From assembly GCF_001673405.1 (NCBI RefSeq), contig NZ_LZLV01000117.1, positions 32,098 to 96,097 of the forward strand: a stretch of 64,000 bases of DNA, in the 5' to 3' direction. A program made the position numbers and the translations under genes. This DNA comes from Mycobacterium sp. 1245111.1. GTDB taxonomy: Bacteria; Actinomycetota; Actinomycetes; Mycobacteriales; Mycobacteriaceae. The notes under the pieces are model-generated. The model made no database searches. It was not told where the DNA came from and worked only from the letters and a program-made list of their open reading frames with translations. Positions 8,129 through 15,584 of this stretch are shown one piece after another (the stretch's first letter is position 1; each line of letters begins with the position of its first letter).

Positions 8129-9346
8129 GCCGATGCCCGCGCCGATGATCGGGGCGGCCTTGTGCAGGCACTCCTCCCACTCGGCGTCGGCGTCGGAGTC
8201 GGCGGTGATCCCGCCGCCGGACCCCAGCACGGCATTGCCGACCGCGTCGAATTCGACGGTGCGAATCGCGACGTTCAATTCACAGCCCGCGACCGGCGAA
8301 GCCAAACCGACTGTGCCGCAATAGACTCCGCGTCTGAAATGCTCCCACTGCGAAATGAGCTCGCGGGCACGGAGTTTGGGTGTTCCGGTGACTGACGCCG
8401 GCGGGAAGGTGGCATCCAGCATCGCTGTGGTCGGCAGCTCGACCGGCACCTGCGCCGACACCGTCGACACCAGATGCCACACGCCCGGCGCCGGGCGCAC
8501 CACGAGCAGTTCGGGCACCGTGACCGAGCCGGTGACCGCGACCCGGCCCAGGTCGTTGCGCACCAGGTCGACGATCATCACGTTCTCGGCGACGTCCTTG
8601 CTCGACGCGCGCAGCGCCGACGGGGGAGCGTACAGCGGAAGCGTGCCCTTGATCGGGCTGGACGTCACCAAATCGCCACGGCGACAGAGGAACAACTCCG
8701 GTGACAGCGAGGCGACCGCGCCCCAGTCGCCGGCGACGTAAGCCGCGCGGGCCGGCGCGGTGCGGGCGACGCCGTCAAGGAAGAAGTCCAACGGATCCCC
8801 GGCGATCGCGCCGCTGAATTGGGTGCACACGCAGGCCTGGTAGACCTCGCCGGCGCGGATGGCTTCCAGGCAGGCCAGCACGCCGGCGCGATGTGCGGCA
8901 CGGTCGGCGGCATCCCAGTCGATCCGGTACGCGCGGGCCGGCGCAGGTGACGTCACGGCGTCGGTGAGCCAGCCGGGCATCGGTGCGCCGGACAGGCTCT
9001 CGTACCACCACCGCCGGTCGCGGTCGCAGCGCAGCACGCAGTCCGTCCAGCCGCCGGCGGCCTCGGGTACCCGGGCCGTCAGCCCGTCGGTAGCCGGATC
9101 CGGGTAGGACAGATAGCCGATCCAGCCCCCGCCGATCGTGGTGCTGTGTGAGCCGGGGCGCACGTCGAAGGCGTCGGTGGCGTCGATTGCGACGATCGGC
9201 ACGCTCGGAGCGATCACGGCCGTCGCACCGAACCACTGACCGGTCAACGCGGCCGGCGGCGGCAGATCCAGCCGGTTTGTGGCATCGCCGATGGCGCGCA
9301 GCACCTCATGGGGGCTGCCCAGGTCGCCGAGTCGGTCGATTCGCAC
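8084..9346 (-). CDS. pabB: aminodeoxychorismate synthase component I (Rv1005c-like)
   Basis: A 420-residue chorismate-utilising enzyme of the PabB/TrpE family, which aminates chorismate toward 4-aminobenzoate for folate. The C-terminal chorismate-binding domain shows EVYQACVCTQF, ELFLCRRGDLVTSSPIKGT, DLVRNDLGRVA, PPASVTGTPKLRA and GSGGGITADSDADAEWEE. PIKGT with Lys is characteristic of PabB-type enzymes. The GTG start at 9346 begins MRIDRLGDL. The adjoining lyase and amidotransferase subunits are not in the window. It overlaps rsmI by 45 bp convergently. Confidence 0.9.
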   Translation of the reverse strand: MRIDRLGDLGSPHEVLRAIGDATNRLDLPPPAALTGQWFGATAVIAPSVPIVAIDATDAFDVRPGSHSTTIGGGWIGYLSYPDPATDGLTARVPEAAGGWTDCVLRCDRDRRWWYESLSGAPMPGWLTDAVTSPAPARAYRIDWDAADRAAHRAGVLACLEAIRAGEVYQACVCTQFSGAIAGDPLDFFLDGVARTAPARAAYVAGDWGAVASLSPELFLCRRGDLVTSSPIKGTLPLYAPPSALRASSKDVAENVMIVDLVRNDLGRVAVTGSVTVPELLVVRPAPGVWHLVSTVSAQVPVELPTTAMLDATFPPASVTGTPKLRARELISQWEHFRRGVYCGTVGLASPVAGCELNVAIRTVEFDAVGNAVLGSGGGITADSDADAEWEECLHKAAPIIGAGIGSASGPQHRVVELTP

Positions 9347-9367
9347 GCCCCTAGCTTGGCAGAAAAT

Positions 9368-10270
9368 TCAGCCGCGGCTGATTTTGCGTGCGGTCGTGAC
9401 CGCCACCAGCTTGTCGGGGTTGCGCATCGCGTAGAAATTGGTGATCTTGCCGTCGACGATCTCGACGGTGAACACACCCTCCAGCTCGTCGCGCGCGTAG
9501 AGCAGCACCGCGGGTGCGGCGTTGCACACCACCATCTCCACCCGGACGTCCGGCATCTGGATGCCGCGGCCGATCAGGCCGACGATCGCCCGGGCGACCT
9601 TGTCGGCTCCGACCACCGGACGACGGGCGGCGCTGGCCTTGCCGCCGCTGTCGGCGGTCCACACCACATCCGGCGCCAGCATCGACATCACCGTCGCGAC
9701 GTCACCGCCGGCCGCGGCCGCCATGAACTCGGCGGCGATGCGGGTGTTCTGCTCGGGGTCGGCCGGGACGAAGCGCTTGCGCCTGGCCTGCACATGCTCG
9801 CGGGCCCGGTGCGCGATCTGTCGCACCGCCGGCACCGATTTGCTTACCGCCGAAGCGATTTCGTCGTACTCGAAGCCGAACACTTCCCGCAGCACGAACA
9901 CCGCGCGCTCGTCGGGACCGAGGGTTTCCAGCAGTACCAGCATCGCCATCGAAACCGATTCCGCCAGAAGGACATCGGCCGAAGGATCCTGCTCGTCGAG
10001 CAGCAATGGCTCGGGTAGCCAAGGCCCCACGTAGTCCTCCCGGCGCCGGGCACCCGCCCGCAGCGTGTTGAGCGCCTGACGGGTGACCAGCCGGGCCAGA
10101 TATGACTTGGTGTCGTGCACGCCGCTGAGATCGACCTCCGCCCAGCGCAGGTAGCTGTCCTGCAGCACATCGTCGGATTCGGTTGTCGAACCGAGGATTT
10201 CGTAGGCGATGGTGAACAGCAGCGGCCGCAGCAGCATGAACCGTTCGGCGTGTTCGTCGGAGGCGGTCAC
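9368..10270 (-). CDS. ECF41-type (SigJ-like) sigma factor with SnoaL-like C-terminal domain
   Basis: A 300-residue extracytoplasmic-function sigma factor. Region 2 (LLFTIAYEILGSTTESDDVLQDSYLRW) and region 4 (LVLLETLGPDERAVFVLREVFGFEYDEIASAV) are present in parts. A SnoaL-like domain of about 110 residues follows, ending in VDGKITNFYAMRNPDKL; the NPDKL stretch is a hallmark of ECF41 sigma factors, whose C-terminal domain modulates activity instead of a separate anti-sigma factor. The GTG start at 10270 forms a GTGA 4-base overlap with the stop of the upstream oxidoreductase gene, so translation is coupled. The frame's N-terminal extension to 10495 is the shadow of that gene. M. tuberculosis SigJ is the closest named relative. 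Confidence 0.9.
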   Translation of the reverse strand: MTASDEHAERFMLLRPLLFTIAYEILGSTTESDDVLQDSYLRWAEVDLSGVHDTKSYLARLVTRQALNTLRAGARRREDYVGPWLPEPLLLDEQDPSADVLLAESVSMAMLVLLETLGPDERAVFVLREVFGFEYDEIASAVSKSVPAVRQIAHRAREHVQARRKRFVPADPEQNTRIAAEFMAAAAGGDVATVMSMLAPDVVWTADSGGKASAARRPVVGADKVARAIVGLIGRGIQMPDVRVEMVVCNAAPAVLLYARDELEGVFTVEIVDGKITNFYAMRNPDKLVAVTTARKISRG

Positions 10271-11436
10271 GACACTGGGACCGCCTCGGCGGCCAGCCGC
10301 TCCGCCCGCTTGCCGCCCTTGAGCCAGCGGTACCAGCCGGGCTTGGCGGCTTCCTTGCGGATGCCCCACACCGTGCCCTTGCAGATCGCCTCTTTGATGG
10401 ACGCCGCGACCCGGCCGCCGACGAACAGGTTCACCGGGGTGTCGTCGGGTCGGGCCAGCTGGACGGTGGCGTACTTGCGGCCGAGGCTGATGCACTGTCC
10501 GGTGAAGGCCTGGTTCACCGCCGCGGCCGGCGTACCGGCGATGCGGCTGAGCACCGTGTTCGCGGCCTGCGCGCCCAACGGGATGGCGGCCTGGCAGCTC
10601 ATCCGCAACGGCTGGCCGGACGGCGCGGCGGCGTCACCGGCCGCCACGATGCGGGGATCGTCCACGCAGGTCAGTGTCTCATCGGTGAGCAACCGGCCCG
10701 CGGCGTCGGTGGGCAGGCCGCTTCGTGCGGCCAGCTCCGGTATCCCGAAGCCCGCGGTCCACACCGTCACCGCACTCGGCAATGCCGAGCCGTCGTCGAG
10801 CAGCACGGCGTCAGCACGGACCTCGCTGACCGCGGCGGTCTCCAGCACGGTCACCCCCAGGCGGCGCAGCCATTTGGCCACCGAACGGCGGCCGGCCCGG
10901 CTCAGCGACGGGCCCAGCAGGCCGCCGCAGACCAGGTTCACCCGACGGCCCTGATCGGCCAGCTCGGACGCCGTTTCGATGCCGGTCAACCCGGCGCCGA
11001 CTACGGTGACCGGCGTGTCGGGGTGCAATGCGTCGAGCGCGTCGCGCAGCCGCTCGGCCTGCTCGAATTCGGCTATCGGATAGGCGAATTCGCGTGCACC
11101 GGGCACCGCGGCCGGGACCGCGCCGGTGCTGCCGACGGCGTAGATCAAGTAGTCGTACTCGAGCACCGCGCCGGACGTCAGCTCGACGGTTCCGTCATTG
11201 ATCCGCTCGGCGTTGTCGACCACCAACCGGACGCCCTCGCCGAGCAGCGTCCCGTAGTCGACGGTGGCGCTGCCACTGCCGGCGACCATCTGATGCAGGC
11301 GGATTCGCTGGACGAACGTCGGCCGGGGGTTCACGACTGTGATGTCGACGTCGGCGTTGAGCCGCAGGTGGTTGGCGGCCAGCGTGCCGGCGTAGCCACC
11401 GCCGATCACGACGACGTGAGTGCGCTTGGCGGTCAT
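10267..11436 (-). CDS. NAD(P)/FAD-dependent oxidoreductase (NDH-2-like), ECF41 partner
   Basis: A 389-residue flavoprotein of the type-II NADH dehydrogenase-like disulfide-oxidoreductase superfamily. FAD binding is at the N-terminus (VVVIGGGYAGTLAANHL), NAD(P) binding is central (VTVVGAGLTGIETASELA), and the second FAD motif is ATC...GDAAAPSGQPL-like (RIVAAGDAAAP). ATG 11436 has a GGAGA ribosome site 6-7 bases upstream. ECF41 sigma factors are commonly paired with a carboxymuconolactone decarboxylase, oxidoreductase or epimerase gene; this is the oxidoreductase version. The substrate is unknown. The sigma gene follows with a 4-base overlap. Confidence 0.88.
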   Translation of the reverse strand: MTAKRTHVVVIGGGYAGTLAANHLRLNADVDITVVNPRPTFVQRIRLHQMVAGSGSATVDYGTLLGEGVRLVVDNAERINDGTVELTSGAVLEYDYLIYAVGSTGAVPAAVPGAREFAYPIAEFEQAERLRDALDALHPDTPVTVVGAGLTGIETASELADQGRRVNLVCGGLLGPSLSRAGRRSVAKWLRRLGVTVLETAAVSEVRADAVLLDDGSALPSAVTVWTAGFGIPELAARSGLPTDAAGRLLTDETLTCVDDPRIVAAGDAAAPSGQPLRMSCQAAIPLGAQAANTVLSRIAGTPAAAVNQAFTGQCISLGRKYATVQLARPDDTPVNLFVGGRVAASIKEAICKGTVWGIRKEAAKPGWYRWLKGGKRAERLAAEAVPVS

Positions 11437-11470
11437 TCGTATCTCCTGTCTCGAGGTATGTACTGCCCTC

Positions 11471-11498
11471 AAGACACCGCCGCGACCGTCGTTGTGAC
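11471..11498 (-). promoter_or_regulatory. candidate SigJ/ECF41-type promoter
   Basis: On the minus strand a GTCACA hexamer (11498-11493) is followed after exactly 16 bases by TGTCTT (11476-11471). That is very close to the SigJ-dependent promoter I recall from M. tuberculosis (GTCACA-N16-CGTCCT). Transcription would start near 11464, giving a leader of about 27 bases before the oxidoreductase ATG. This implies that the sigma factor activates its own operon. Confidence 0.7.
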
Positions 11499-11513
11499 GG
11501 CGTGTGATCAGGC

Positions 11514-12092
11514 TCACGTCCTCCCGCAGATGGCGTCGATGAGTAGATCGATCCGCGCATCGCGATAGTCGGGGCGCAACCGGCCGCCGCGGTCGAGGGT
11601 GATCAGCCCGTGCAGCGCGGCCCACACCACTTCGGCCAAGGTGTCGGGGTCGCGTTCGCCGGTGACCAGGTCGACCGCCGCGCGCAGCTCATCGAACGCC
11701 TTGTTCAGCTCGACGGGCGTGTCGTCGGCGGCGAACGGCAGGGTGGTCGCCCGGGTGAACATCGCATCGAACAGCGCGGGGTTGTCCCGGGCAAACCCGA
11801 TGAACGCGTGGGCAACTCGAGTTAAGGCGTCGCGGCCGTCGGTGGCTTCGGAACGGGCCGCGGCCAGTGCGGCGCCGAGTTGGGCGAACCCCTGCACGGC
11901 CACCGACGCGACGATGCCCTCCATGCCGGCGAAGTGCTTGTAGAGCACCGGCTGGCTGTACTCGATTTCCGCGGACAACCGACGGGTGGTGACGGCGTCC
12001 CAGCCCTCTGCTTCGGCGATCTTGCGGGCGGTCGTGGTGATCAGCTGCCGGCGCGCTACACGCTCGCGCGCCCGGCGGTCCTCGATGGCCAT
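11514..12092 (-). CDS. TetR-family transcriptional regulator
   Basis: A 192-residue TetR regulator. The N-terminal helix-turn-helix reads RQLITTTARKIAEAEGWDAVTTRRLSAEIEYSQPVLYKHFAGMEGI, quoted here in fragments such as YSQPVLYKHF. The ligand-binding domain is all-helical (TetR_C-like: RVAHAFIGFARDNPALFDAMF). ATG 12092 (MAIEDRRARE) is preferred over the open frame up to 12230, because the upstream part contains the operator region. It is divergent from the DUF1772 gene at 12190 and probably represses it through the palindrome at 12154-12168. Confidence 0.85.
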   Translation of the reverse strand: MAIEDRRARERVARRQLITTTARKIAEAEGWDAVTTRRLSAEIEYSQPVLYKHFAGMEGIVASVAVQGFAQLGAALAAARSEATDGRDALTRVAHAFIGFARDNPALFDAMFTRATTLPFAADDTPVELNKAFDELRAAVDLVTGERDPDTLAEVVWAALHGLITLDRGGRLRPDYRDARIDLLIDAICGRT

Positions 12093-12132
12093 GTGTGAAA
12101 TGTTAGCGTCGATATCAATGCTAGCGCAGCTA

Positions 12133-12168
12133 TTGACACGCTGAAGGCCAAGGGTTAGCGTCGCTAAC
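12133..12168 (+). promoter_or_regulatory. promoter with overlapping TetR operator
   Basis: TTGACA at 12133-12138 is followed after 17 bases by TAGCGT (12156-12161), which fits TAnnnT. The -10 lies inside a perfect inverted repeat GTTAGCG-T-CGCTAAC (12154-12168). A second copy of GTTAGCGTCG occurs at 12102-12111, next to the tetR start. This is a typical arrangement for a divergent repressor controlling both itself and the membrane-protein gene. Confidence 0.7.
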
Positions 12169-12189
12169 ACCTGGACGAAGAGGGGTGTG

Positions 12190-12654
12190 ATGGTCGCCAA
12201 GTTGTTCGCCGTGATCGCGCTGCTGGGCACCGCGGTGGTCTACGGCACCGACGTGTTCTGCGCGATGGTGCAGCGGCCCGCGCTGGCCCGGGTCGACGAC
12301 GCGGCCCTACTTGCGGTGATGGGCAATGTCCATCGCTATGGCGACCGGCGGATGCCGCTGCCGGGGGTCGTCGGGTTGGTGGGCGCCGTGATCAGCGCGG
12401 GACTCGCCGCGTCATCGGGCCGCTGGGTGCCGGCCGCCGCGGCGGGCATTGCGTTCGCGCTTCTGGTGGTGTGGCTGGTGATCTATCTGCGGGTGAGCGC
12501 GCCGATCAACCGTGAACTGACCGCCGCGGCCGATCAGGCCGCGCCTACGGTAGATGCCCGTGCGCTGCAACGAAACTGGGACGCGGTCATCTCAGCCAGG
12601 GCGGTTCTGCAGGGTCTGGCGGTCGCATTGTTGTCCGCGGCGCTGGCGATGTGA
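12190..12654 (+). CDS. DUF1772 / anthrone oxygenase-like membrane protein
   Basis: A 154-residue membrane protein with four hydrophobic helices: near the start (LFAVIALLGTAVVYGTDVF), about 60-78 (GVVGLVGAVISAGLAA), about 82-103, and at the C-terminus (VLQGLAVALLSAALAM). The pattern and the NRELTAAAD/RNWDAV segments resemble the DUF1772 family. ATG 12190 is preceded by an in-frame GTG (12187) and an AGAGG ribosome site. It is probably repressed by the divergent TetR. The small deazaflavin-type gene follows after 13 bases, likely in the same transcript. Confidence 0.75.
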   Translation: MVAKLFAVIALLGTAVVYGTDVFCAMVQRPALARVDDAALLAVMGNVHRYGDRRMPLPGVVGLVGAVISAGLAASSGRWVPAAAAGIAFALLVVWLVIYLRVSAPINRELTAAADQAAPTVDARALQRNWDAVISARAVLQGLAVALLSAALAM

Positions 12655-12667
12655 AAGGTCACGATAA

Positions 12668-13030
12668 ATGGTCAATGTCCCTCGGCTCATCATGCGGGCC
12701 GCTCCGCTGTTCAATGCTCCCGTCGCGGCGCTCGCGGCATCTCCTCGCCTGGGGAAGTTGCTGCGCCGCAACGTCACGATGATCACCTATGTCGGACGCC
12801 GCTCGGGTCGGACGTTCAACATGCCGGTGGCGTTCCGGCGCGACGGTGACGAAGTCGCGATCGTCGCGAATATGCCTGACGCCAAGACGTGGTGGCGCAA
12901 CTTCCTCGGCGAGGGTGCGCCAATGTCGTTGACGCTCGACGGAATTGAGCACTCCGGCCACGCCGTCGCTCACCGAGACGAGAACGGCCGGGTGACCGTC
13001 CGGGTCGACTTGACCGGCCCCCGGATCTGA
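12668..13030 (+). CDS. nitroreductase/deazaflavin (F420)-dependent oxidoreductase-like protein
   Basis: A 120-residue protein of the small split-barrel type (DUF385/Ddn-like). MITYVGRRSGRTFNMPVAFRRDGDEVAIVAN, quoted in parts (YVGRRSGRTFNMPV), and AKTWWRNFLGEGAPMSLTLDG match the family core. Many relatives use reduced cofactor F420, which mycobacteria make; cofactor use here is inferred. It is slightly shorter than characterised Ddn enzymes (about 150 residues). The DUF1772 gene upstream suggests that both respond to the TetR ligand. It converges on metG. Confidence 0.75.
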   Translation: MVNVPRLIMRAAPLFNAPVAALAASPRLGKLLRRNVTMITYVGRRSGRTFNMPVAFRRDGDEVAIVANMPDAKTWWRNFLGEGAPMSLTLDGIEHSGHAVAHRDENGRVTVRVDLTGPRI

Positions 13031-13040
13031 CGTCCGACTG

Positions 13041-14582
13041 CTAGTCGACCTGGTAGCGCGGAAAGACGCCGCTGGGTGCCGGCAGCACAGTGCCGGGCTC
13101 GAGCCGGTTTCCGATAGCAGCGAAGCCGCGCTGTTCCGGCGACTGGCCGAGCAGGTCCAACAGCTTGCCCGCCGAATCGGGCATCACAGGCTGAGCCAGC
13201 AGCGCGGCGATCCTTACCGCCTCGCACGTCGTGTAGAGCACGGTCGCGAAGCGCACCTGGTCGGCCTCGGACTCGCTCTTGCGCAACACCCACGGCTCCT
13301 GCGCGGAGAAGTATCGGTTCGCCGCGCCCAGCATCAGCCAGATCGTTTCCAGCGCCAGATGCATTGCCTGGTTGTCGAATTCGGCGCGCACCCGGTCGAG
13401 CAGGCCATCGGCGAGCGTCAGCAACTCGGTATCGTCGGCGCTGAATTCACCCGGTGTCGGGACGACGCCGTCGAGATTCTTGGCGATCATCGACAGCGAC
13501 CGCTGGGCCAGGTTGCCGAGTTCGTTGGCCAGGTCGGAGTTGATCCGCGTGATGATCGCGTCTTCGCTGTAGCTGCCGTCCTGGCCGAACGGGACCTCGC
13601 GCAGCAGGAAGTAGCGCACCTGGTCGACGCCGAACGTGTCGATCAGGGTGTTCGGGTCGACGATGTTGCCCACCGACTTGCTCATCTTCTCACCCTTGTT
13701 CAGCAGGAAGCCGTGCGCGAAAACCTTTCGCGGCAACTCGATTCCGGCTGACATCAGGAAGGCGGGCCAGTAGACGGTGTGGAAACGGATGATGTCCTTG
13801 CCGATCATGTGCAGATCGGCCGGCCAATAGCGTTGGAACAGTTCGGATTCGGTGTCCGGGTAGCCGACACCGGTTAGGTAGTTGGTCAGCGCGTCCACCC
13901 AGACGTACATCACATGGTCGGGGTGGTCGGGTACCTTCACCCCCCAGTCGAACGACGTCCGCGAGATGGACAGGTCACGAAGACCGCCGGAGACGAAGCT
14001 GACCACCTCGTTGCGCCGCACCTCGGGTGCGATGAAATCCGGGTGAGAGTCGTAGTGCGCCAACAACTTATCGGCGTAGGCCGACAGCCGGAAAAAGTAG
14101 GTCTGCTCCTCGGTCCAGGTCACCGGGGTGCCGGTTTCGACCGCGATGCGGGTTCCGTCGACCTCTGCGGTCTCCGACTCGACGAAGAACCGCTCGTCGC
14201 GCACCGAATACCAGCCCGAGTAGCTGTCGAGGTAGATGTCACCGGCGTCTTGCATCCGTCGCCAGATGTCCTTGGAAGCCTCGTGATGGTCGGCGTCGGT
14301 GGTGCGGATGAACCGGTCGAAGGAGATGTTCAGCCTCTGCTGCAGCCGCTGGAACACATCGGAATTCCGCTTGGCCAGCTCGGCGGTCGGAATGCCTTCC
14401 GCGGCGGCGGTCTCGACCATCTTGAGGCCGTGCTCGTCGGTGCCCGTCAGGAAGCGGACGTCATAGCCGTCGAGCCGCTTGAACCGGGCGATCGCGTCGG
14501 TGGCGATGTACTCGTAGGCGTGCCCGACGTGCGGGTCGCCATTCGGGTACGTGATCGCGGTGGTGACGTAGTACGGCTTCAT
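13041..14582 (-). CDS. metG: methionyl-tRNA synthetase
   Basis: A 513-residue class I aminoacyl-tRNA synthetase charging tRNA-Met. The nucleotide-binding signature is PNGDPHVGHAYEY (HIGH-type) near residue 20, and the KMSKS loop is LNKGEKMSKSVGN near 300. FLTGTDEHGLK and the DWGVKVPDH region are also visible. There is no zinc-finger cysteine set, as in the mycobacterial form. ATG 14582 (MKPYYVTTAITYP) is the family start; the long open frame upstream to 15371 is the shadow of tatD. It is divergent from tatD with 24 bp between start codons. Confidence 0.96.
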   Translation of the reverse strand: MKPYYVTTAITYPNGDPHVGHAYEYIATDAIARFKRLDGYDVRFLTGTDEHGLKMVETAAAEGIPTAELAKRNSDVFQRLQQRLNISFDRFIRTTDADHHEASKDIWRRMQDAGDIYLDSYSGWYSVRDERFFVESETAEVDGTRIAVETGTPVTWTEEQTYFFRLSAYADKLLAHYDSHPDFIAPEVRRNEVVSFVSGGLRDLSISRTSFDWGVKVPDHPDHVMYVWVDALTNYLTGVGYPDTESELFQRYWPADLHMIGKDIIRFHTVYWPAFLMSAGIELPRKVFAHGFLLNKGEKMSKSVGNIVDPNTLIDTFGVDQVRYFLLREVPFGQDGSYSEDAIITRINSDLANELGNLAQRSLSMIAKNLDGVVPTPGEFSADDTELLTLADGLLDRVRAEFDNQAMHLALETIWLMLGAANRYFSAQEPWVLRKSESEADQVRFATVLYTTCEAVRIAALLAQPVMPDSAGKLLDLLGQSPEQRGFAAIGNRLEPGTVLPAPSGVFPRYQVD

Positions 14583-14606
14583 CAAGATGCACCCTATGGT
14601 GTGCGC

Positions 14607-15446
14607 GTGAGGTCCAAACGTCCGCCGCCGCCGGCTCCGCCCCGGCTGAGCCCGCTGATCGACGCGCACACCCATCTGGATGCGTGCGGCGCGCGCGACG
14701 CCGACGACGTGCACGCCATCGTCGACCGCGCGGACGCCGTCGGTGTGACGGCGGTGATCACGATCGCCGACGATTTGGCGTCGGCACGCTGGGCGACCCA
14801 GGCCGCCGACTGGGATTCCCGCGTCTACGCCGCGGTGGCACTGCATCCCACCCGCGCCGACGCGCTGACCGACGACGCGCGTGTCGAGATCGAACGCCTG
14901 GCGGCGCACCCGCGGGTGGTGGCTGTCGGCGAGACCGGAATGGACTTGTACTGGCCGGGGAAGCTCGACGGATGTGCTGACCCTGCGGTACAGCGGGAGG
15001 CCTTCGCCTGGCACATCGACCTGGCCAAGCGGGTCGGGAAACCGCTGATGATCCACAACCGGGACGCCGACGCCGCGGTGCTCGACGTGCTGCGGGCCGA
15101 GGGTGCCCCGCCGACCGTGATCTTCCATTGCTTCTCGTCGGGCCCGGAGTTGGCGCGCGCCTGTGCCGACGCCGGCTGGCTGGTCAGCCTGTCGGGGACG
15201 GTGAGTTTCACAAACGCCCGTGAGCTTCGCGACGCCGTCCCGCTGGTCCCCGCGGCGCAACTGCTGGTGGAAACCGACGCGCCGTTTCTGACCCCGCACC
15301 CGTACCGCGGCGCACCCAACGAGCCGTACTGCCTGCCCTATACCGTGCGGGCGCTGGCCGAGCTGCTCCAACGGCCCGCGGAAGCTTTGGCCGAGCTGAC
15401 CACTGGCAACGCGCGACGGGCCTACCGGCTGCCGCAGGAGGGTTAA
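14607..15446 (+). CDS. tatD: TatD-family metal-dependent hydrolase
   Basis: A 279-residue TIM-barrel amidohydrolase of the TatD DNase family. The N-terminal metal site is LIDAHTHLDACG; AVGETGMDLYW, LMIHNRDADAAVL, VIFHCFSSG and LLVETDAPFLTPHPYRG supply the remaining His, Glu and Asp ligands. The family acts as 3'-5' exonuclease or on D-aminoacylated substrates. GTG 14607 is used; an in-frame GTG at 14601 is equally possible. In mycobacteria the tatD-rpfB-rsmA-ispE order is conserved, and an intrinsic terminator separates it from rpfB here. Confidence 0.93.
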   Translation: MRSKRPPPPAPPRLSPLIDAHTHLDACGARDADDVHAIVDRADAVGVTAVITIADDLASARWATQAADWDSRVYAAVALHPTRADALTDDARVEIERLAAHPRVVAVGETGMDLYWPGKLDGCADPAVQREAFAWHIDLAKRVGKPLMIHNRDADAAVLDVLRAEGAPPTVIFHCFSSGPELARACADAGWLVSLSGTVSFTNARELRDAVPLVPAAQLLVETDAPFLTPHPYRGAPNEPYCLPYTVRALAELLQRPAEALAELTTGNARRAYRLPQEG

Positions 15447-15518
15447 TAGTCGGTTAATGTGGCCGGGGCCGAGTTGCCCCCGCCGGGGCTGTTCGTTACC
15501 TTCTTGTTATCGAAGGCG

Positions 15519-15541
15519 GGGGGCCCTGGTGGCCCCCTTTT
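15519..15541 (+). terminator. rpfB: intrinsic terminator in the rpfB leader
   Basis: A perfect 7-bp stem GGGGGCC/GGCCCCC (15519-15525 with 15531-15537) with a 5-base loop is followed by TTTTGTTT. It lies 72 bases after the tatD stop and 43 bases before the rpfB start. It can end tatD transcripts, and it may also be part of a regulated leader: an RNA switch with a terminator has been reported for the rpfB operon of M. tuberculosis (recalled knowledge). Confidence 0.8.
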
Positions 15542-15584
15542 GTTTGTGACTCACGTGGTTATTGAGGTCGGGGATACGCGCGCG

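Noticed and set aside
14583..15371. Long upstream extension of the metG frame
   Set aside because: It lies antisense to tatD and shows no methionyl-tRNA synthetase features; the conserved start is ATG 14582.
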